DNA of 64,000 nucleotides from Austwickia sp. (GTDB taxonomy: Bacteria; Actinomycetota; Actinomycetes; Actinomycetales; Dermatophilaceae). The notes under the pieces were generated by a model. The model was given only the letters and a program-made list of their open reading frames with translations, was not told where the DNA came from and did not search any database. Both the position numbers and the translations under genes were made by a program. The DNA is taken from positions 434,001 through 498,000 of the forward strand of contig CP064985.1 in assembly GCA_016699675.1 (NCBI GenBank). The letters are read 5' to 3'. Of this stretch, positions 8,184-17,036 are shown piece by piece (the stretch's first letter is position 1; every line of letters begins with the position of its first letter).

Positions 8184-8909
8184 ATGTACGTCCCCGGACA
8201 CTTCGCCCTCGCCACGCCCGACTGCCTCGCCATCCTGCGTCAGCTGGGGGCGGCGGACCTGGTCACCGTGCACGAGGACGGCCCGGACGCGACGTACCTG
8301 CCGTTGGCGTACGTCGGGAGCGAGGAGAGGCTGCCCGGCGGCGGGCAGCCCGGCCCCCTCGGGTCGCTCGTCGGACATGTCGCCCGCAACAACCCGCAGG
8401 CCACCCGCACCCCCATCGCGCTGGCGCTGGTGATCGCGCACGCGGGGGATCACTACGTCTCGCCGATGGATCTGCCGAGCCGCGCCGAGCACGGCAAGAT
8501 CGTGCCGACCTGGGACTACGTCACCGTGCACGCGTACGGCGAGCTGGTCCGCCACGACGATCCCGAGTGGATCCTGGCCAGCATGCGCGACCTCACCCAG
8601 CGGCACGAGGAGCAGTGGGCGGGCAACGAGGCGCCGACGTGGTCGGTCGACGACCCGCCGGCGGAGTTCGTGGAGCGCATGGTGCGCGCCGTGATCGGGC
8701 TGGAGCTGCGCGTCACGCGGGTCGTCGGCAAGGCCAAGATGAGCCAGAACAAGGCCCCGACCGACGTCGAGGGCCAGATCGCGGCGCTGGAGGCACGGGG
8801 CATGGCCGAGCTCGCCGCGTTCAAACGGGAGATCTCGCTGCCGGCGGCGCTCCGCCGCCGCGAACTCCTCGCCGACGTCGGCCGCCGCCACCGCGAACGC
8901 CAGGGCTGA
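8184..8909 (+). CDS. PaiB-like FMN-binding split-barrel protein
   Basis: This 241-residue protein resembles Bacillus PaiB, a flavin-split-barrel protein described as a negative regulator of protease and sporulation genes. Matching segments are MYVPGHFA at the start, GSLVGHVARNNPQ (typical 'GHlAraNP' nucleotide-binding turn), YVSPMDLPSRAEHGKIVPTWDYVTVHAYG and the late VVGKAKMSQNKAPTDVEG. The start is supported by CATACT (8171-8176) exactly 7 nt before the ATG, which fits leaderless transcription. It is divergent from the acyl-CoA dehydrogenase gene. Whether it acts on DNA or as a flavin reductase is not settled for the family. Confidence 0.86.
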   Translation: MYVPGHFALATPDCLAILRQLGAADLVTVHEDGPDATYLPLAYVGSEERLPGGGQPGPLGSLVGHVARNNPQATRTPIALALVIAHAGDHYVSPMDLPSRAEHGKIVPTWDYVTVHAYGELVRHDDPEWILASMRDLTQRHEEQWAGNEAPTWSVDDPPAEFVERMVRAVIGLELRVTRVVGKAKMSQNKAPTDVEGQIAALEARGMAELAAFKREISLPAALRRRELLADVGRRHRERQG

Positions 8910-8963
8910 ACTCGGCGGGCGCCACGCGGCGCCACGGCGAAGTCAGCGGCGACGCAGCCAGGC

Positions 8964-9527
8964 TCAGTCCGTGGCCACCGCGATGTCGACGAGGATCTCG
9001 TCGGCCAGCCGCTCCAGGTCGGCGCGCACCGCGTCCAGGTCCGCGCCGGCCGGCAGGGGCGCGCGCAGCCGGGCCTCGAACAGCCGGCCCCCGGCCATCG
9101 GCGCCTCCCGGGTGGCCGTCGCCAGCTCGGCGATGCTCAGGCCGTGCTGCGCGAACACCCCCGAGATCTCGCGCACGATGCCCGGCCGATCGTTGCCGAT
9201 CAGCTCCAAGGACACCGTGGACCCGCCCTCCTCCGACGCACCGGCGGCCCCCGACGTACCGGTGCGAACCGGGCCGCCGCCGGCCCGACCCTCCTGGCCG
9301 GCGTGCACGGCGATCTCGAGCATCCCCGCGAGCGGCCGCAGGGCGGCCGTGAGCTCCTCGGCGCGCTCGTCGGCCACGGTGACCACGACGATCCCGGCGA
9401 ACTTGCCCGCCAGCTCCGCGAGGTGGCTGCCCTCCCAGTTGCCGCCCCCGTCCGAGACGACCTTGGCGAGGGCGTTGACGAGGCCGGTCTGGTCGTCGCC
9501 GATGACCGTGAGCACGAGGGTCGCCAT
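8964..9527 (-). CDS. ACT-domain protein (GcvR-like)
   Basis: This 187-residue protein has two ACT domains. The first starts at residue 1 (VLTVIGDDQTGLVNALAKVV) and the second near residue 105 (LELIGNDRPGIVREISGVFAQHGLSI). They are separated by a Gly-rich linker. Paired ACT domains of this type occur in GcvR, a regulator of glycine cleavage, and generally bind amino acids. It lies directly downstream of the LLM oxidoreductase. A GTG at 9536 overlaps that gene's stop codon (GTGA) and would add three residues, so the true start may be 9536. No DNA-binding domain is present; any regulatory role would be through a partner or a bound ligand. Confidence 0.82.
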   Translation of the reverse strand: MATLVLTVIGDDQTGLVNALAKVVSDGGGNWEGSHLAELAGKFAGIVVVTVADERAEELTAALRPLAGMLEIAVHAGQEGRAGGGPVRTGTSGAAGASEEGGSTVSLELIGNDRPGIVREISGVFAQHGLSIAELATATREAPMAGGRLFEARLRAPLPAGADLDAVRADLERLADEILVDIAVATD

Positions 9528-9532
9528 AGCAG

Positions 9533-10642
9533 TCACCGCCCGCCGAACAGGTGGTGCCGGCCGTGGTGCCCGATCCCGCCGTCGTGCTGACCGCGCTCGT
9601 GGGCGGCGCCCGGATGGGTCCCTGCGCCGTGCAGCTCGGGGATCACGGCCCGCTCGAACAGCTCCAGGCCGCTGACGTCGTACGCGGCCTCGGCGAAGTA
9701 ACAGATCGCGTACGTCATGCCCTGCGCCCGCAGCCCGTGCAGCGTCTCGATGATCTGCTCCACGGTCCCGACCAGCGGTTGCCGCATCAGGCTGTCGGTG
9801 CTCTCCAGGGCCTTGGCCTCGGGGACGCCGGCCGACAGCAGGTGCTCGCGGTACCAGTCGAGCCGCGCCCGCACCTCCGCCTCGTCCCGCCCGATGACGA
9901 CGTTGTAGTTGGCGCTGCGCACGATCTCGTCGTAGTCGCGGCCCACGACCCGACAGTGTTCGGCGAGGATCTCGCTCTTGTGCCCGAACGCCTCGGGGGT
10001 GCCGTCGAAGTTGGTGTAGTCGGCGTACTCCGCCGCCAGCCGCAGCGTCTTCTTCTCCCCGCCACCCGCGATCCACATCGGGATCCCGTTGCGCGGCGAG
10101 CCGGCCACGGACGTGCCCTGCAGCGGCCGCGGGTGCACCAGCGCGCCGTCGACCTGGTAGTACCTGCCGTCGAGGGTCGCCGAGCCCGTGGTCCAGGCCT
10201 GCCGGAAGATCTCGACCCCCTCACGCAGCGCCCCGAGCCGATCGGCGATCCCCGGGAAGCCGTAGCCGTAAGCGCGCCACTCGTGCTCGTACCAGCCCGC
10301 CCCGATGCCCATCTCCAGCCGTCCCTCGGAGATGACGTCGACGGTGGCGGCGACCTTCGCAAGGTACGCCGGGGGCCGGTACGCCATGCACGTGCACATC
10401 TGCCCCAGCCGCACCCGCCCGGTGACCGCGGCCAGCGCGCTCATCAGCGACCACGCCTCGTGGGTGGCCTCCTCGCTCGGCACCGGCACGGTGTGGAAGT
10501 GGTCGTAGACCCACACGCTGGTCCAGTCGTCGCTGGAGTCGGCGCGCCGGGCCAGGCCGGCCATCACGCCCCAGTGCTGGAGCGGGTCGATGCCCACCAG
10601 ATCCATCCGCCAACCCTGCGGAATGAACAGTCCGAACCGCAT
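9533..10642 (-). CDS. LLM-class (luciferase-fold) flavin- or F420-dependent oxidoreductase
   Basis: This 369-residue TIM-barrel oxidoreductase uses FMN or coenzyme F420. Family motifs are the N-terminal MRFGLFIPQG, SVWVYDHFHTVP, RVRLGQMCTC, the phosphate-binding GRLEMGIGAGWYEHEWRAYG, and IPMWIAGGGEKKTLRLAAEYADYTNF. Many actinobacterial relatives bind F420. Its last about 20 residues are His- and Gly-rich (HERGQHDGGIGHHGRHHLFGGR in outline), unusual for the family and possibly metal-binding or simply disordered. AGGAGG lies 7 nt before the ATG. It is the first gene of a two-gene unit with the ACT protein. The substrate is unknown. Confidence 0.87.
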   Translation of the reverse strand: MRFGLFIPQGWRMDLVGIDPLQHWGVMAGLARRADSSDDWTSVWVYDHFHTVPVPSEEATHEAWSLMSALAAVTGRVRLGQMCTCMAYRPPAYLAKVAATVDVISEGRLEMGIGAGWYEHEWRAYGYGFPGIADRLGALREGVEIFRQAWTTGSATLDGRYYQVDGALVHPRPLQGTSVAGSPRNGIPMWIAGGGEKKTLRLAAEYADYTNFDGTPEAFGHKSEILAEHCRVVGRDYDEIVRSANYNVVIGRDEAEVRARLDWYREHLLSAGVPEAKALESTDSLMRQPLVGTVEQIIETLHGLRAQGMTYAICYFAEAAYDVSGLELFERAVIPELHGAGTHPGAAHERGQHDGGIGHHGRHHLFGGR

Positions 10643-10945
10643 CCTGGCCTCCTGGGCTCGCTCAGCGTCGCTCCGTCGTTCTCGTCCCTCTCGTCGCTCG
10701 CGACGCGCGGACGGCGACGGGATGCAGCGGTACGTCGAACGCGCCGCCGTACCAGCGACCTTACCCGGCCGAACCCGGCGCCGGACCGCCGTCTGAGTCG
10801 GCCCAGAACCGGCCCGGGACCGGACGAGAACCGACCCGGGACCGGTTGGGGACTGGCCTGGGACAGGCCAGCGACCAGCCTCGGACGGCGACGAATCGCC
10901 GTGTGGCTGTTCGATGCTCGGCCGATCCCATGCGATCCTGCGAGT
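10643..10945. repeat. Gene-free region with degenerate 22-bp tandem repeats (10807 to about 10890)
   Basis: This 303-bp gap separates the LLM gene from a divergent small gene. It holds AACCGGCCCGGGACCGG at 10807-10823 and AACCGACCCGGGACCGG at 10829-10845, 22 bp apart. Two more degraded copies follow in the same phase (GACTGGCCTGGGACAGGCC at 10851-10869, then GACCAGCCTCGGACGG from 10873). Each unit is itself nearly palindromic around CCCGGG. No coding sequence or clear promoter is seen in the rest. Confidence 0.6.
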
Positions 10946-11287
10946 ATGTCGGAAGAATTCCGGGCGGCGACCGCCCAGGAGCTGGCGCTCCTGGAGTACC
11001 TGGTGCGCGCGCCGGGCGTGCCCACCGAGGCGCTCCTGCCGCAACTCACGGGCCTGCAGGCGCGGCCGGACTGCGCGTGCGGCTGCCCGACGGTGGCGCT
11101 GCGCCCTGCGGACGACGTTCAGGCCGCCGACGCGGCCAGCCTGGAGATCACGGCGGGCTGCCCGGGCGGCATCATCGTGCTGTTCGTCCGCGCGGGCCGT
11201 GTGGCCAGCCTGGAGCTGACCTGCCTCGACGCGGTGATGACCGAGTGGCCGGCGCTCGGCGTGGTCACGCCCCCCAGCGCCACCTGA
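10946..11287 (+). CDS. Small hypothetical protein with a CxCGC motif
   Basis: I do not recognise a family. The 113-residue acidic protein has an N-terminal helix (EEFRAATAQELALLEYLV), then DCACGCPTVAL near residues 50-58, whose three cysteines could bind metal or form a disulfide, then a beta-rich part (LEITAGCPGGIIVLFVRAGRVASLEL). Actinobacterial proteins with a similar 'C-C-GCP-v-L' turn are annotated only as hypothetical. It is cytoplasmic by appearance, with no signal peptide or membrane helix. The ATG has no Shine-Dalgarno sequence; GATCCT, a weak -10, lies 6 nt upstream. It is isolated on the plus strand. Confidence 0.65.
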   Translation: MSEEFRAATAQELALLEYLVRAPGVPTEALLPQLTGLQARPDCACGCPTVALRPADDVQAADAASLEITAGCPGGIIVLFVRAGRVASLELTCLDAVMTEWPALGVVTPPSAT

Positions 11288-11417
11288 CGGCTCGCGCGCC
11301 GACGCTGCCCCTGCCCCTGCCCGCCTCGCGGGCACATCGTCGACCTCCCCGGCCCCCGCCGCTGCGCCGGGATGCTAGAGAGTTCTCGACGATCGATGCT
11401 GGCTGGGAGGACCGCCG

Positions 11418-13178
11418 ATGAAGCCGCTGCCCGTTCCACCCCTCGAGCAGACCCTGGAGGCCTACCTACGCACGGTCGCCGTCCTTCAGGACGAGCCCGA
11501 GCGGGCGCTCACCCGCGCGGCGGTGGCCGAGTTCCGCGATGGCGCCGGACCCGCGTGCCAGGCCGAGCTGGAGCGGTACGCCGCGCAGGAGCACCGGGCG
11601 GGCACGAGCTGGCTGTGGGACGCCTGGCTGGTCGGGTACCACTCCACCCGCGGCCCGCTGCCGCTGGTCAGCAACGTCGCCTTCCAGATCGCGATGGCCG
11701 CGGGCTCGCCGGGGGTGCGCCGGGCGGCCCGGATCGTGCGCGCGTTCGCCGCGGCGTACCTGCGGGAGCTGCGCGGCGAGGCGCCCGCCGAGACGAGCCT
11801 GCGCGGGGATCCGCTGGATCGCCAGCAGTGGTTGCCGGTGCGCGGCGGCATCCGGGATCCCCGGCCGGGCGCGGACGCCTTCCTGGCCGGGTCCGCGGAT
11901 CCGGCCAGCCGCGAGGTCGTCGTTCTGTGTGGAGGAAGGGCCTACGCGGTTCCGGTGAGCGACGCCGCCGGGCACCCGGTCCCGGTCGCCGCCGTGGAGA
12001 ACGCCCTGGCCGGGATCCGCGCGGGCGACGCCGAGCCCGCGCCGGAAGCCCGCGTGCCCTTCGGGGCGCCCGGCTACCTGGACGCGGAGGGCGCGGCCCG
12101 GCTCCTGGAAGACCTGACCCGCCGGCCGGGCAACGCCGCGACCTACGCGCGGCTGGCCGCGGCGCTCTTCGTCGTCACCCTCGTCCCCGACGCCGCGGCG
12201 GTGGCCGCGCACCTGGAGACCGCGACGTACGCCGTGGGCCGGGCCTGGCCGTTCAAGCCCCTCACCCTGCAGGTCGGCCTGGCCGACGAGTTCACCGGCA
12301 TCCACCTCGAACACAGCATGCTGGACGGGGCCACCGTGGGCGCGCTCATCGCGCGTGCGCAGGTCGAGCTGGCGGGCGACGAGGCCGAAGACCGGGGCGC
12401 CGGCACCGGTCCCGTCGAGGGCGTCGACAGCCCGGAAGCGCTCGCGTGGGAGCTGACGCCGGCGGAGGAAGCGGGCCTGGTGCAGGCGCTCACGACGTAC
12501 GACGAGCAGGCCCGCCGCCTGCGATTCCGCATCGTCCCCACGACCCTCGGCCCGGTGCCCGCGGTGCCGTTCCGGCTCAGCCACGACGCGGGCTGCCAGC
12601 TGGTGCTGGCGTACGCGCAGCTGCGCGCCTACGGGCGGCTGCGCAGCACGTACGAGTCCGTGGACATGCGCGAATTCCAGGGGGGCCGCACCGAGTGCCT
12701 GCGGCCGAACACCCCGGCGATGGCCGACTGCGCGCGGGCGATGGTGGCGGGTACGGCGACGCCCGAGCACCTGGCCGCCGCCCTCGCGGCCCACCGGGAC
12801 CAGGTCAAACGCTGCAAGGCCGGGCAGGGCATCGACCGGCACCTGCTGGGGCTGGACCTGATGGCGCGACGGCTCGGCCTGGAGAACCCGCTGGTGGCGG
12901 ACCCCGGCTATCGGCTGCTCACCACGGACTTCTTGTCGACGACGTCGCTCGGCGACCAGGCGACGATCATCCGCGCCGCGTTCCACCCGACCAGCGCCGG
13001 CGGGATCGGGGTCTACTACGTGCCCCTGCCGACCGCCGACGGGCAGGTCTACGAGTTCTGCCTCAACTGGGACGAGCGCGACCGTCCGGACATCGACGCC
13101 TTCGAGGCCGCCCTGCGCGAGGGCACCACCGCGCTGGCGGATCTCCTGCAACGCGCCGCGCAGCAGGGCTCCTCCTGA
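11418..13178 (+). CDS. Choline/carnitine O-acyltransferase family protein
   Basis: This 586-residue protein belongs to the carnitine/choline acyltransferase family, which moves acyl groups between CoA and a carnitine-like alcohol. Family landmarks run in order: LPVPPLEQTLEAYL at the N-terminus, LEHSMLDGATVG with the catalytic His299, YESVDMREFQGGRTECLR, GQGIDRHLLGLDLMARRLG, and LSTTSLGDQATIIRAAF with GIGVYYVPL in the C-terminal half. The enzyme is common in eukaryotes and sparse in bacteria. There is no targeting sequence, so it is probably cytoplasmic. GGGAGG precedes the ATG. No carnitine transporter or crotonobetaine genes are nearby. The true acceptor in this organism is unknown. Confidence 0.9.
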   Translation: MKPLPVPPLEQTLEAYLRTVAVLQDEPERALTRAAVAEFRDGAGPACQAELERYAAQEHRAGTSWLWDAWLVGYHSTRGPLPLVSNVAFQIAMAAGSPGVRRAARIVRAFAAAYLRELRGEAPAETSLRGDPLDRQQWLPVRGGIRDPRPGADAFLAGSADPASREVVVLCGGRAYAVPVSDAAGHPVPVAAVENALAGIRAGDAEPAPEARVPFGAPGYLDAEGAARLLEDLTRRPGNAATYARLAAALFVVTLVPDAAAVAAHLETATYAVGRAWPFKPLTLQVGLADEFTGIHLEHSMLDGATVGALIARAQVELAGDEAEDRGAGTGPVEGVDSPEALAWELTPAEEAGLVQALTTYDEQARRLRFRIVPTTLGPVPAVPFRLSHDAGCQLVLAYAQLRAYGRLRSTYESVDMREFQGGRTECLRPNTPAMADCARAMVAGTATPEHLAAALAAHRDQVKRCKAGQGIDRHLLGLDLMARRLGLENPLVADPGYRLLTTDFLSTTSLGDQATIIRAAFHPTSAGGIGVYYVPLPTADGQVYEFCLNWDERDRPDIDAFEAALREGTTALADLLQRAAQQGSS

Positions 13179-13225
13179 GTCCGTGCGAGCAGGTCTGCCC
13201 CCTGGTCGCCCATGGCGCGACTGCC

Positions 13226-13312
13226 GCCCCATTTCCCTTACTGGCGCCCGTCTTCAAGGGGGGCGCCAGTGGGGGAAATAGGGCGCCAGTGCGGGCGTCG
13301 GTGGCGCCAGTG
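13226..13312. terminator. Large inverted repeat with three GGCGCCAGTG copies between convergent genes
   Basis: The left arm (13226-13249, beginning GCCCCATTTCCC) and the right arm (13261-13284, ending GAAATAGGGC) are 24-nt inverted repeats matching at about 21 positions around an 11-nt loop. GGCGCCAGTG occurs at 13262-13271, 13282-13291 and 13303-13312, about 20 bp apart. The structure fills the gap between the acyltransferase and the ABC ATPase genes, which converge, so it probably stops both transcripts. The extra copies are unexplained. Confidence 0.6.
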
Positions 13313-13339
13313 CAGGAGGTCGGCGGCGCCGACACCACC

Positions 13340-15136
13340 TCAGCCGGCCGAAACCAGCCGAGGGGTGTGGGCGACGAGGTCGCGCGTGTAGTCCTGTTCG
13401 GGGTGGTCGAGCACGCGCGCCGTGAGGCCGGACTCCACGAGGTGGCCTTGCCGCAGCACCAGTACCCGGTCCGCGATGGTTCGGGTCAGCGCGAGGTTGT
13501 GGGTGACGAAGAGCAGCGAGATCCCGCGCTCGTTCTTGATCCGGGTCAGCAGGCCGGTGATCGCCCCCTGGATCGAGACGTCCAGCGCCGAGGTGATCTC
13601 GTCGCAGACGAGGATGTCCGGCTCGGCCGCCAGCGCCCGGGCGATGGCGACGCGCTGCCGCTCCCCACCGGAGAGCCGGTTGGCGCGCAGCCGCAGCACC
13701 CCCTCGCCGAGCTGCACGGACTCCAGCAGCTCCGCGGCCCGGTCGCGCGCCGCGCGGCCCCGGGCCAGGCCGAACAGCTCGAGCGGCCGGGTGAGGATCT
13801 GCTCGACCGTACGTCGTGGGTTCAGCGAGGCGTAGGGATTCTGGAACACGTACTGGATCCGTCGCCGCTGCTCCCCGGTGCGCTGCCGCGCCGAACGGGC
13901 CAGCTCCGCCCCGTCCAACCGGACGGTCCCGGACCACTGGTGGTGCAGGCCGCCGACACTGCGCGAGATCGTCGTCTTGCCCGAACCGGACTCCCCCACC
14001 AGCGCCACGACCTCCCGGCGGGCCAGGTCGAAGTCCACGTCGAACACGACCTGCCTCCCGGCGTACGCGACGTTCAGCCCCGCCACGGACAGCAGCACCT
14101 CCCGCGTCGCCGCGGGGTCGGTGTCGGCCATGACCCGCCCGGCGGGATCCCACGGCGCGAGCTGCCCCACCCGCAGGCAGAGCGCGCGGTGGCCCGGGCC
14201 GACCTCGACCGCCGGCGGGTCCTTCGCGGCGCACCCGGCGACGGCCTCGGGGCACCGGTCGTGGAACCGGCACCCCGTGGGCCGGTGCCCGGGGCTCGGG
14301 GCCCGGCCGGGGATGCCGGAGAGGTGGTAGGGCCGGTCCAGATGCGGGATCGCCCGGAGCAACGCCCGCGTGTAGGGGTGCGTCGGATCGGCGAACACCC
14401 GCTCGGTCGGGCCCTCCTCGATGATTCGGCCGGCGTACATGACCGCCACCCGGTCCGCGATCGTCGCGACCACCGCGAGGTCGTGGGTGACGTAGAGGGC
14501 GGCCACCTCGAACTCGTCGCACAGCTCGGCCAACGTCGCCAGCACCGTCGCCTGGGTCGTGACGTCCAGCCCGGTGGTCGGCTCGTCCAGCACGAGCACC
14601 TCCGGCCGCGGCAGAAACGCCATCGCGATCGCCACCCGCTGCACCTGCCCCCCGGAGAGCTGGTGCGGGAACCGGCGCAGGAACTCGTCGTCGGCGGGCA
14701 GGCCCACCTGGGGCAGGATCTCGCGGACCCGTTGGTCCCGATCCGCCTCGGTGCCGACGTCGTGCAGGTCCAGCGGCTCGCGCAGCTGCTCGCCGATCCG
14801 GATCGCCGGGTTGAGCGCGGAACTGGGATCCTGCGGGATGTAGCCCACGACCACCCCGCGGATCGCGCGCACCTCGGCGGGCCGCAGCGATCGTACGTCG
14901 TGGCCGGCGACAACCACCTCGCCGCCGGTGATCGCGGCACCGGTCCGGGCGTACCCCAGCAGCGCCGTGCCCGTCGTCGTCTTCCCCGATCCCGACTCGC
15001 CAACCAGGCCGACGATCTCGCCAGGCGCGAGCCGCAGGTCGACCTCGTCGACGACGTCGATGCCCTCGACGGCGGCAGCACGCGAGCCGACCAGCGCGAC
15101 GCGCAGACCCCGGACGGTGCAGATCGGCTCGCTCAT
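13340..15136 (-). CDS. Peptide ABC importer, fused double ATPase
   Basis: This 598-residue protein powers a peptide or related importer. It joins two complete ABC domains that are usually separate (DppD and DppF). Domain one has GLVGESGSGKTT, LSGGQVQR and LVLDEPTTGLD, followed by the oligopeptide-type C-terminal cysteine region GCRFHDRCPEA. Domain two starts about residue 350 with ALVGESGSGKTT, LSGGERQR and LVCDEITSALD. All Walker and signature residues appear intact. The ATG overlaps the upstream permease stop (ATGA). It is the last gene of the importer operon and ends before a large inverted repeat. Confidence 0.94.
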   Translation of the reverse strand: MSEPICTVRGLRVALVGSRAAAVEGIDVVDEVDLRLAPGEIVGLVGESGSGKTTTGTALLGYARTGAAITGGEVVVAGHDVRSLRPAEVRAIRGVVVGYIPQDPSSALNPAIRIGEQLREPLDLHDVGTEADRDQRVREILPQVGLPADDEFLRRFPHQLSGGQVQRVAIAMAFLPRPEVLVLDEPTTGLDVTTQATVLATLAELCDEFEVAALYVTHDLAVVATIADRVAVMYAGRIIEEGPTERVFADPTHPYTRALLRAIPHLDRPYHLSGIPGRAPSPGHRPTGCRFHDRCPEAVAGCAAKDPPAVEVGPGHRALCLRVGQLAPWDPAGRVMADTDPAATREVLLSVAGLNVAYAGRQVVFDVDFDLARREVVALVGESGSGKTTISRSVGGLHHQWSGTVRLDGAELARSARQRTGEQRRRIQYVFQNPYASLNPRRTVEQILTRPLELFGLARGRAARDRAAELLESVQLGEGVLRLRANRLSGGERQRVAIARALAAEPDILVCDEITSALDVSIQGAITGLLTRIKNERGISLLFVTHNLALTRTIADRVLVLRQGHLVESGLTARVLDHPEQDYTRDLVAHTPRLVSAG

Positions 15137-16005
15137 GAGTCCCCCTTCGCGGCGCGCGCCCCGACCGCCTCGGCGAGCAGGTTGGTGCCGATCGTGAACA
15201 GGGCGAGCACGAGCACCGGGGCGAGCACCCCCCACGGTTGGACCAGCAAGCCCAGCCGGTTCTCGTTGGTCATCTGGCCCCAGTCCGCCGCGCCGGGGTT
15301 CGTGGCGAAGCCCAGGAAGCTGATGCCGGCGATGAGGCCGATGGCGTACGTCAGCCGCAGCCCCGCCTCGGCCAGCAGCGGCACCGTGAGGTTGGGACCC
15401 AGCTCGGTCAGGACGATGCGCCAGCGTCGTTCGCCCACCGCCTCGGCCGCCTGGACGAAGTCCTGGTCGACGTACGGCAGCGCCACCCCGCGGGCCACCC
15501 GCGCCACCCGCGGCGCGTAGGCGAGCGCCACGAACGCCACGATCACCCACGGACCCGGGTCCTTCACCGCCGCGAGGACCAGCAGCGCGACAAGGATCTG
15601 CGGGAAGGCCAGCAGCACGTCGTTGGCGCGCATGAGGATCTCGTCGGTCCAGCCGCCGAGGTAGGCCGCCAGCACGCCGTACGTCACGCCCACCACCATG
15701 CTCAAGGCCGTGGCGAGCAGCGCGGTGAGCAGGATGGCGCGGCCGCCGTGCAGCAGCCGGCTCAGCACGTCCTGGCCCAGGTAGTCGGTCCCGAAGAGGG
15801 AGCCGTCGCCGGTGAAGGGCCGCCCGACGATGTCGTACTCGCCGTACGGCGCGACGTACGGCCCGAGGACCGCGAGGGCCACGACGACCAGCGTGAGCAG
15901 CGCCCCGATGACGATCCGCGGGTCGCGCACTGCGCCGCGCACCGCGCCGCTCACCCGGCCCCCCACCCGACCCGGCCCGCCCGGGGACCGCAGCGCCGCC
16001 GTCAT
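15133..16005 (-). CDS. Peptide ABC importer permease (DppC type)
   Basis: This 290-residue inner-membrane permease has about six hydrophobic helices. It has the DppC-type short N-terminal region and FGTDYLGQDVLSRLLHGGR, followed by the EAA-loop segment (QAAEAVGERRWRIVLTELGPN) that docks with the ATPase. It pairs with the DppB-type subunit to form the substrate channel. Both ends overlap neighbours by 4 bp (ATGA), so translation of the operon is coupled. The N-terminal 30 residues are Gly/Arg-rich and cytoplasmic. Substrate class is inferred from family only. Confidence 0.93.
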   Translation of the reverse strand: MTAALRSPGGPGRVGGRVSGAVRGAVRDPRIVIGALLTLVVVALAVLGPYVAPYGEYDIVGRPFTGDGSLFGTDYLGQDVLSRLLHGGRAILLTALLATALSMVVGVTYGVLAAYLGGWTDEILMRANDVLLAFPQILVALLVLAAVKDPGPWVIVAFVALAYAPRVARVARGVALPYVDQDFVQAAEAVGERRWRIVLTELGPNLTVPLLAEAGLRLTYAIGLIAGISFLGFATNPGAADWGQMTNENRLGLLVQPWGVLAPVLVLALFTIGTNLLAEAVGARAAKGDS

Positions 16006-17036
16006 GCCGCCATCTCCGTCCGCGCGCGCGGGGTGAGCAGGATCGAGGCGGCGTCGGCGAGGAGGTTCACCAGGACGTACGCCGCCGCGATGAGCATGCA
16101 CAGCGCCTGCACCATCGGGAAGTCGGAGTTGCGCACCGAGTCGACCAGGGCGGCCCCGATGCCCGGGAAGTTGAACAGGTACTCGATCAGCACCACCCCG
16201 CCGAGCAGCCACGCGAGCTGCAGCGCGGTCACCTGGATCGTGGGGACGAGGGTGTTGGGTACGGCGTGCCGCAGCAGCACCTCCCGCTCGGGCACCCCCT
16301 TGAGCCGGGCCAGCTCGACGTAGTCCGAGTCGAGCACCTCGAGGAGGTTGGCGCGGAGGATCCGGGTCAGATAAGGCACCACGGCAATGACCAGCGTCGC
16401 GACCGGCAGGATCAGCGAGGTCGGCCGGTCCCAGATCATGGCCCCGGGCGGCAGCACGGTCACCGCCGGGAGCACGTGCAGCACGCTCGTCGACAGCAGC
16501 GCGACGAGGAGGATGCCGGTCACGAACTCGGGCACCCCGGCCAGCGCGAGCGTGATCCCCGAGATGACGTGATCGACCGCGCCCCCGCGGCGGGCCCCGG
16601 CCAGCAGGGCCAGGCCCACGGCCAGCGGAACCATGACGAGCGTCGTGATCAGCACCAGGACGACGCTGTTGGCGATCTGGTCGCCGAGAAGGTCCCGCAC
16701 GGGCAGCCCGTTGGCCACCGACGTGCCGGGGTCGCCGCTGAGCAGGCCGCGCAGCCACAGGACGTACCGCTGCGGGAGGGACTCATCCAGGTGCAGCGCG
16801 TCCCGGATCTGGGCCACCCGCTCCGGACTCACGGCGTAGTCCTTGCCGAGGATGGCCCGGACCGGGTCGCCGACCGCGGAGGTCGCGACGAAGACGAGGA
16901 CGGAGACCAGGCCGAGCGTCACGAGCGCCATGAGCAGCCGCCGGACCAGCCAGCGGGCCCACCCGCGCGCGGCGGTTCGCTGCCGCAGGGCCGCCCGCCC
17001 GGCCGCGCGCGGCGAGCGCTGGGTCGCGGCGCTCAT
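16002..17036 (-). CDS. Peptide ABC importer permease (DppB type)
   Basis: This 344-residue permease has a basic N-terminal leader, a first helix near residues 33-55 (LLMALVTLGLVSVLVFVATS), a family-typical external segment with GDPVRAILG and LHLDESLPQRYVLWLRGLLSGDPG, and about five further helices. The EAA-like loop is DYVELARLKGVPEREVLLRHAVPN. It forms the membrane channel with the DppC-type protein. The ATG overlaps the stop of the substrate-binding protein gene (ATGA). The DppB-before-DppC order is the usual one for this importer class. Confidence 0.94.
   Translation of the reverse strand: MSAATQRSPRAAGRAALRQRTAARGWARWLVRRLLMALVTLGLVSVLVFVATSAVGDPVRAILGKDYAVSPERVAQIRDALHLDESLPQRYVLWLRGLLSGDPGTSVANGLPVRDLLGDQIANSVVLVLITTLVMVPLAVGLALLAGARRGGAVDHVISGITLALAGVPEFVTGILLVALLSTSVLHVLPAVTVLPPGAMIWDRPTSLILPVATLVIAVVPYLTRILRANLLEVLDSDYVELARLKGVPEREVLLRHAVPNTLVPTIQVTALQLAWLLGGVVLIEYLFNFPGIGAALVDSVRNSDFPMVQALCMLIAAAYVLVNLLADAASILLTPRARTEMAA

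Noticed and set aside
11372..15520. A plus-strand open frame of about 1,380 codons covering the acyltransferase and the opposite-strand ABC ATPase genes
   Set aside because: It has no family features, is Arg/Gly/Pro-rich in the way of shadow frames in GC-rich DNA, and overlaps two genes with intact motifs.
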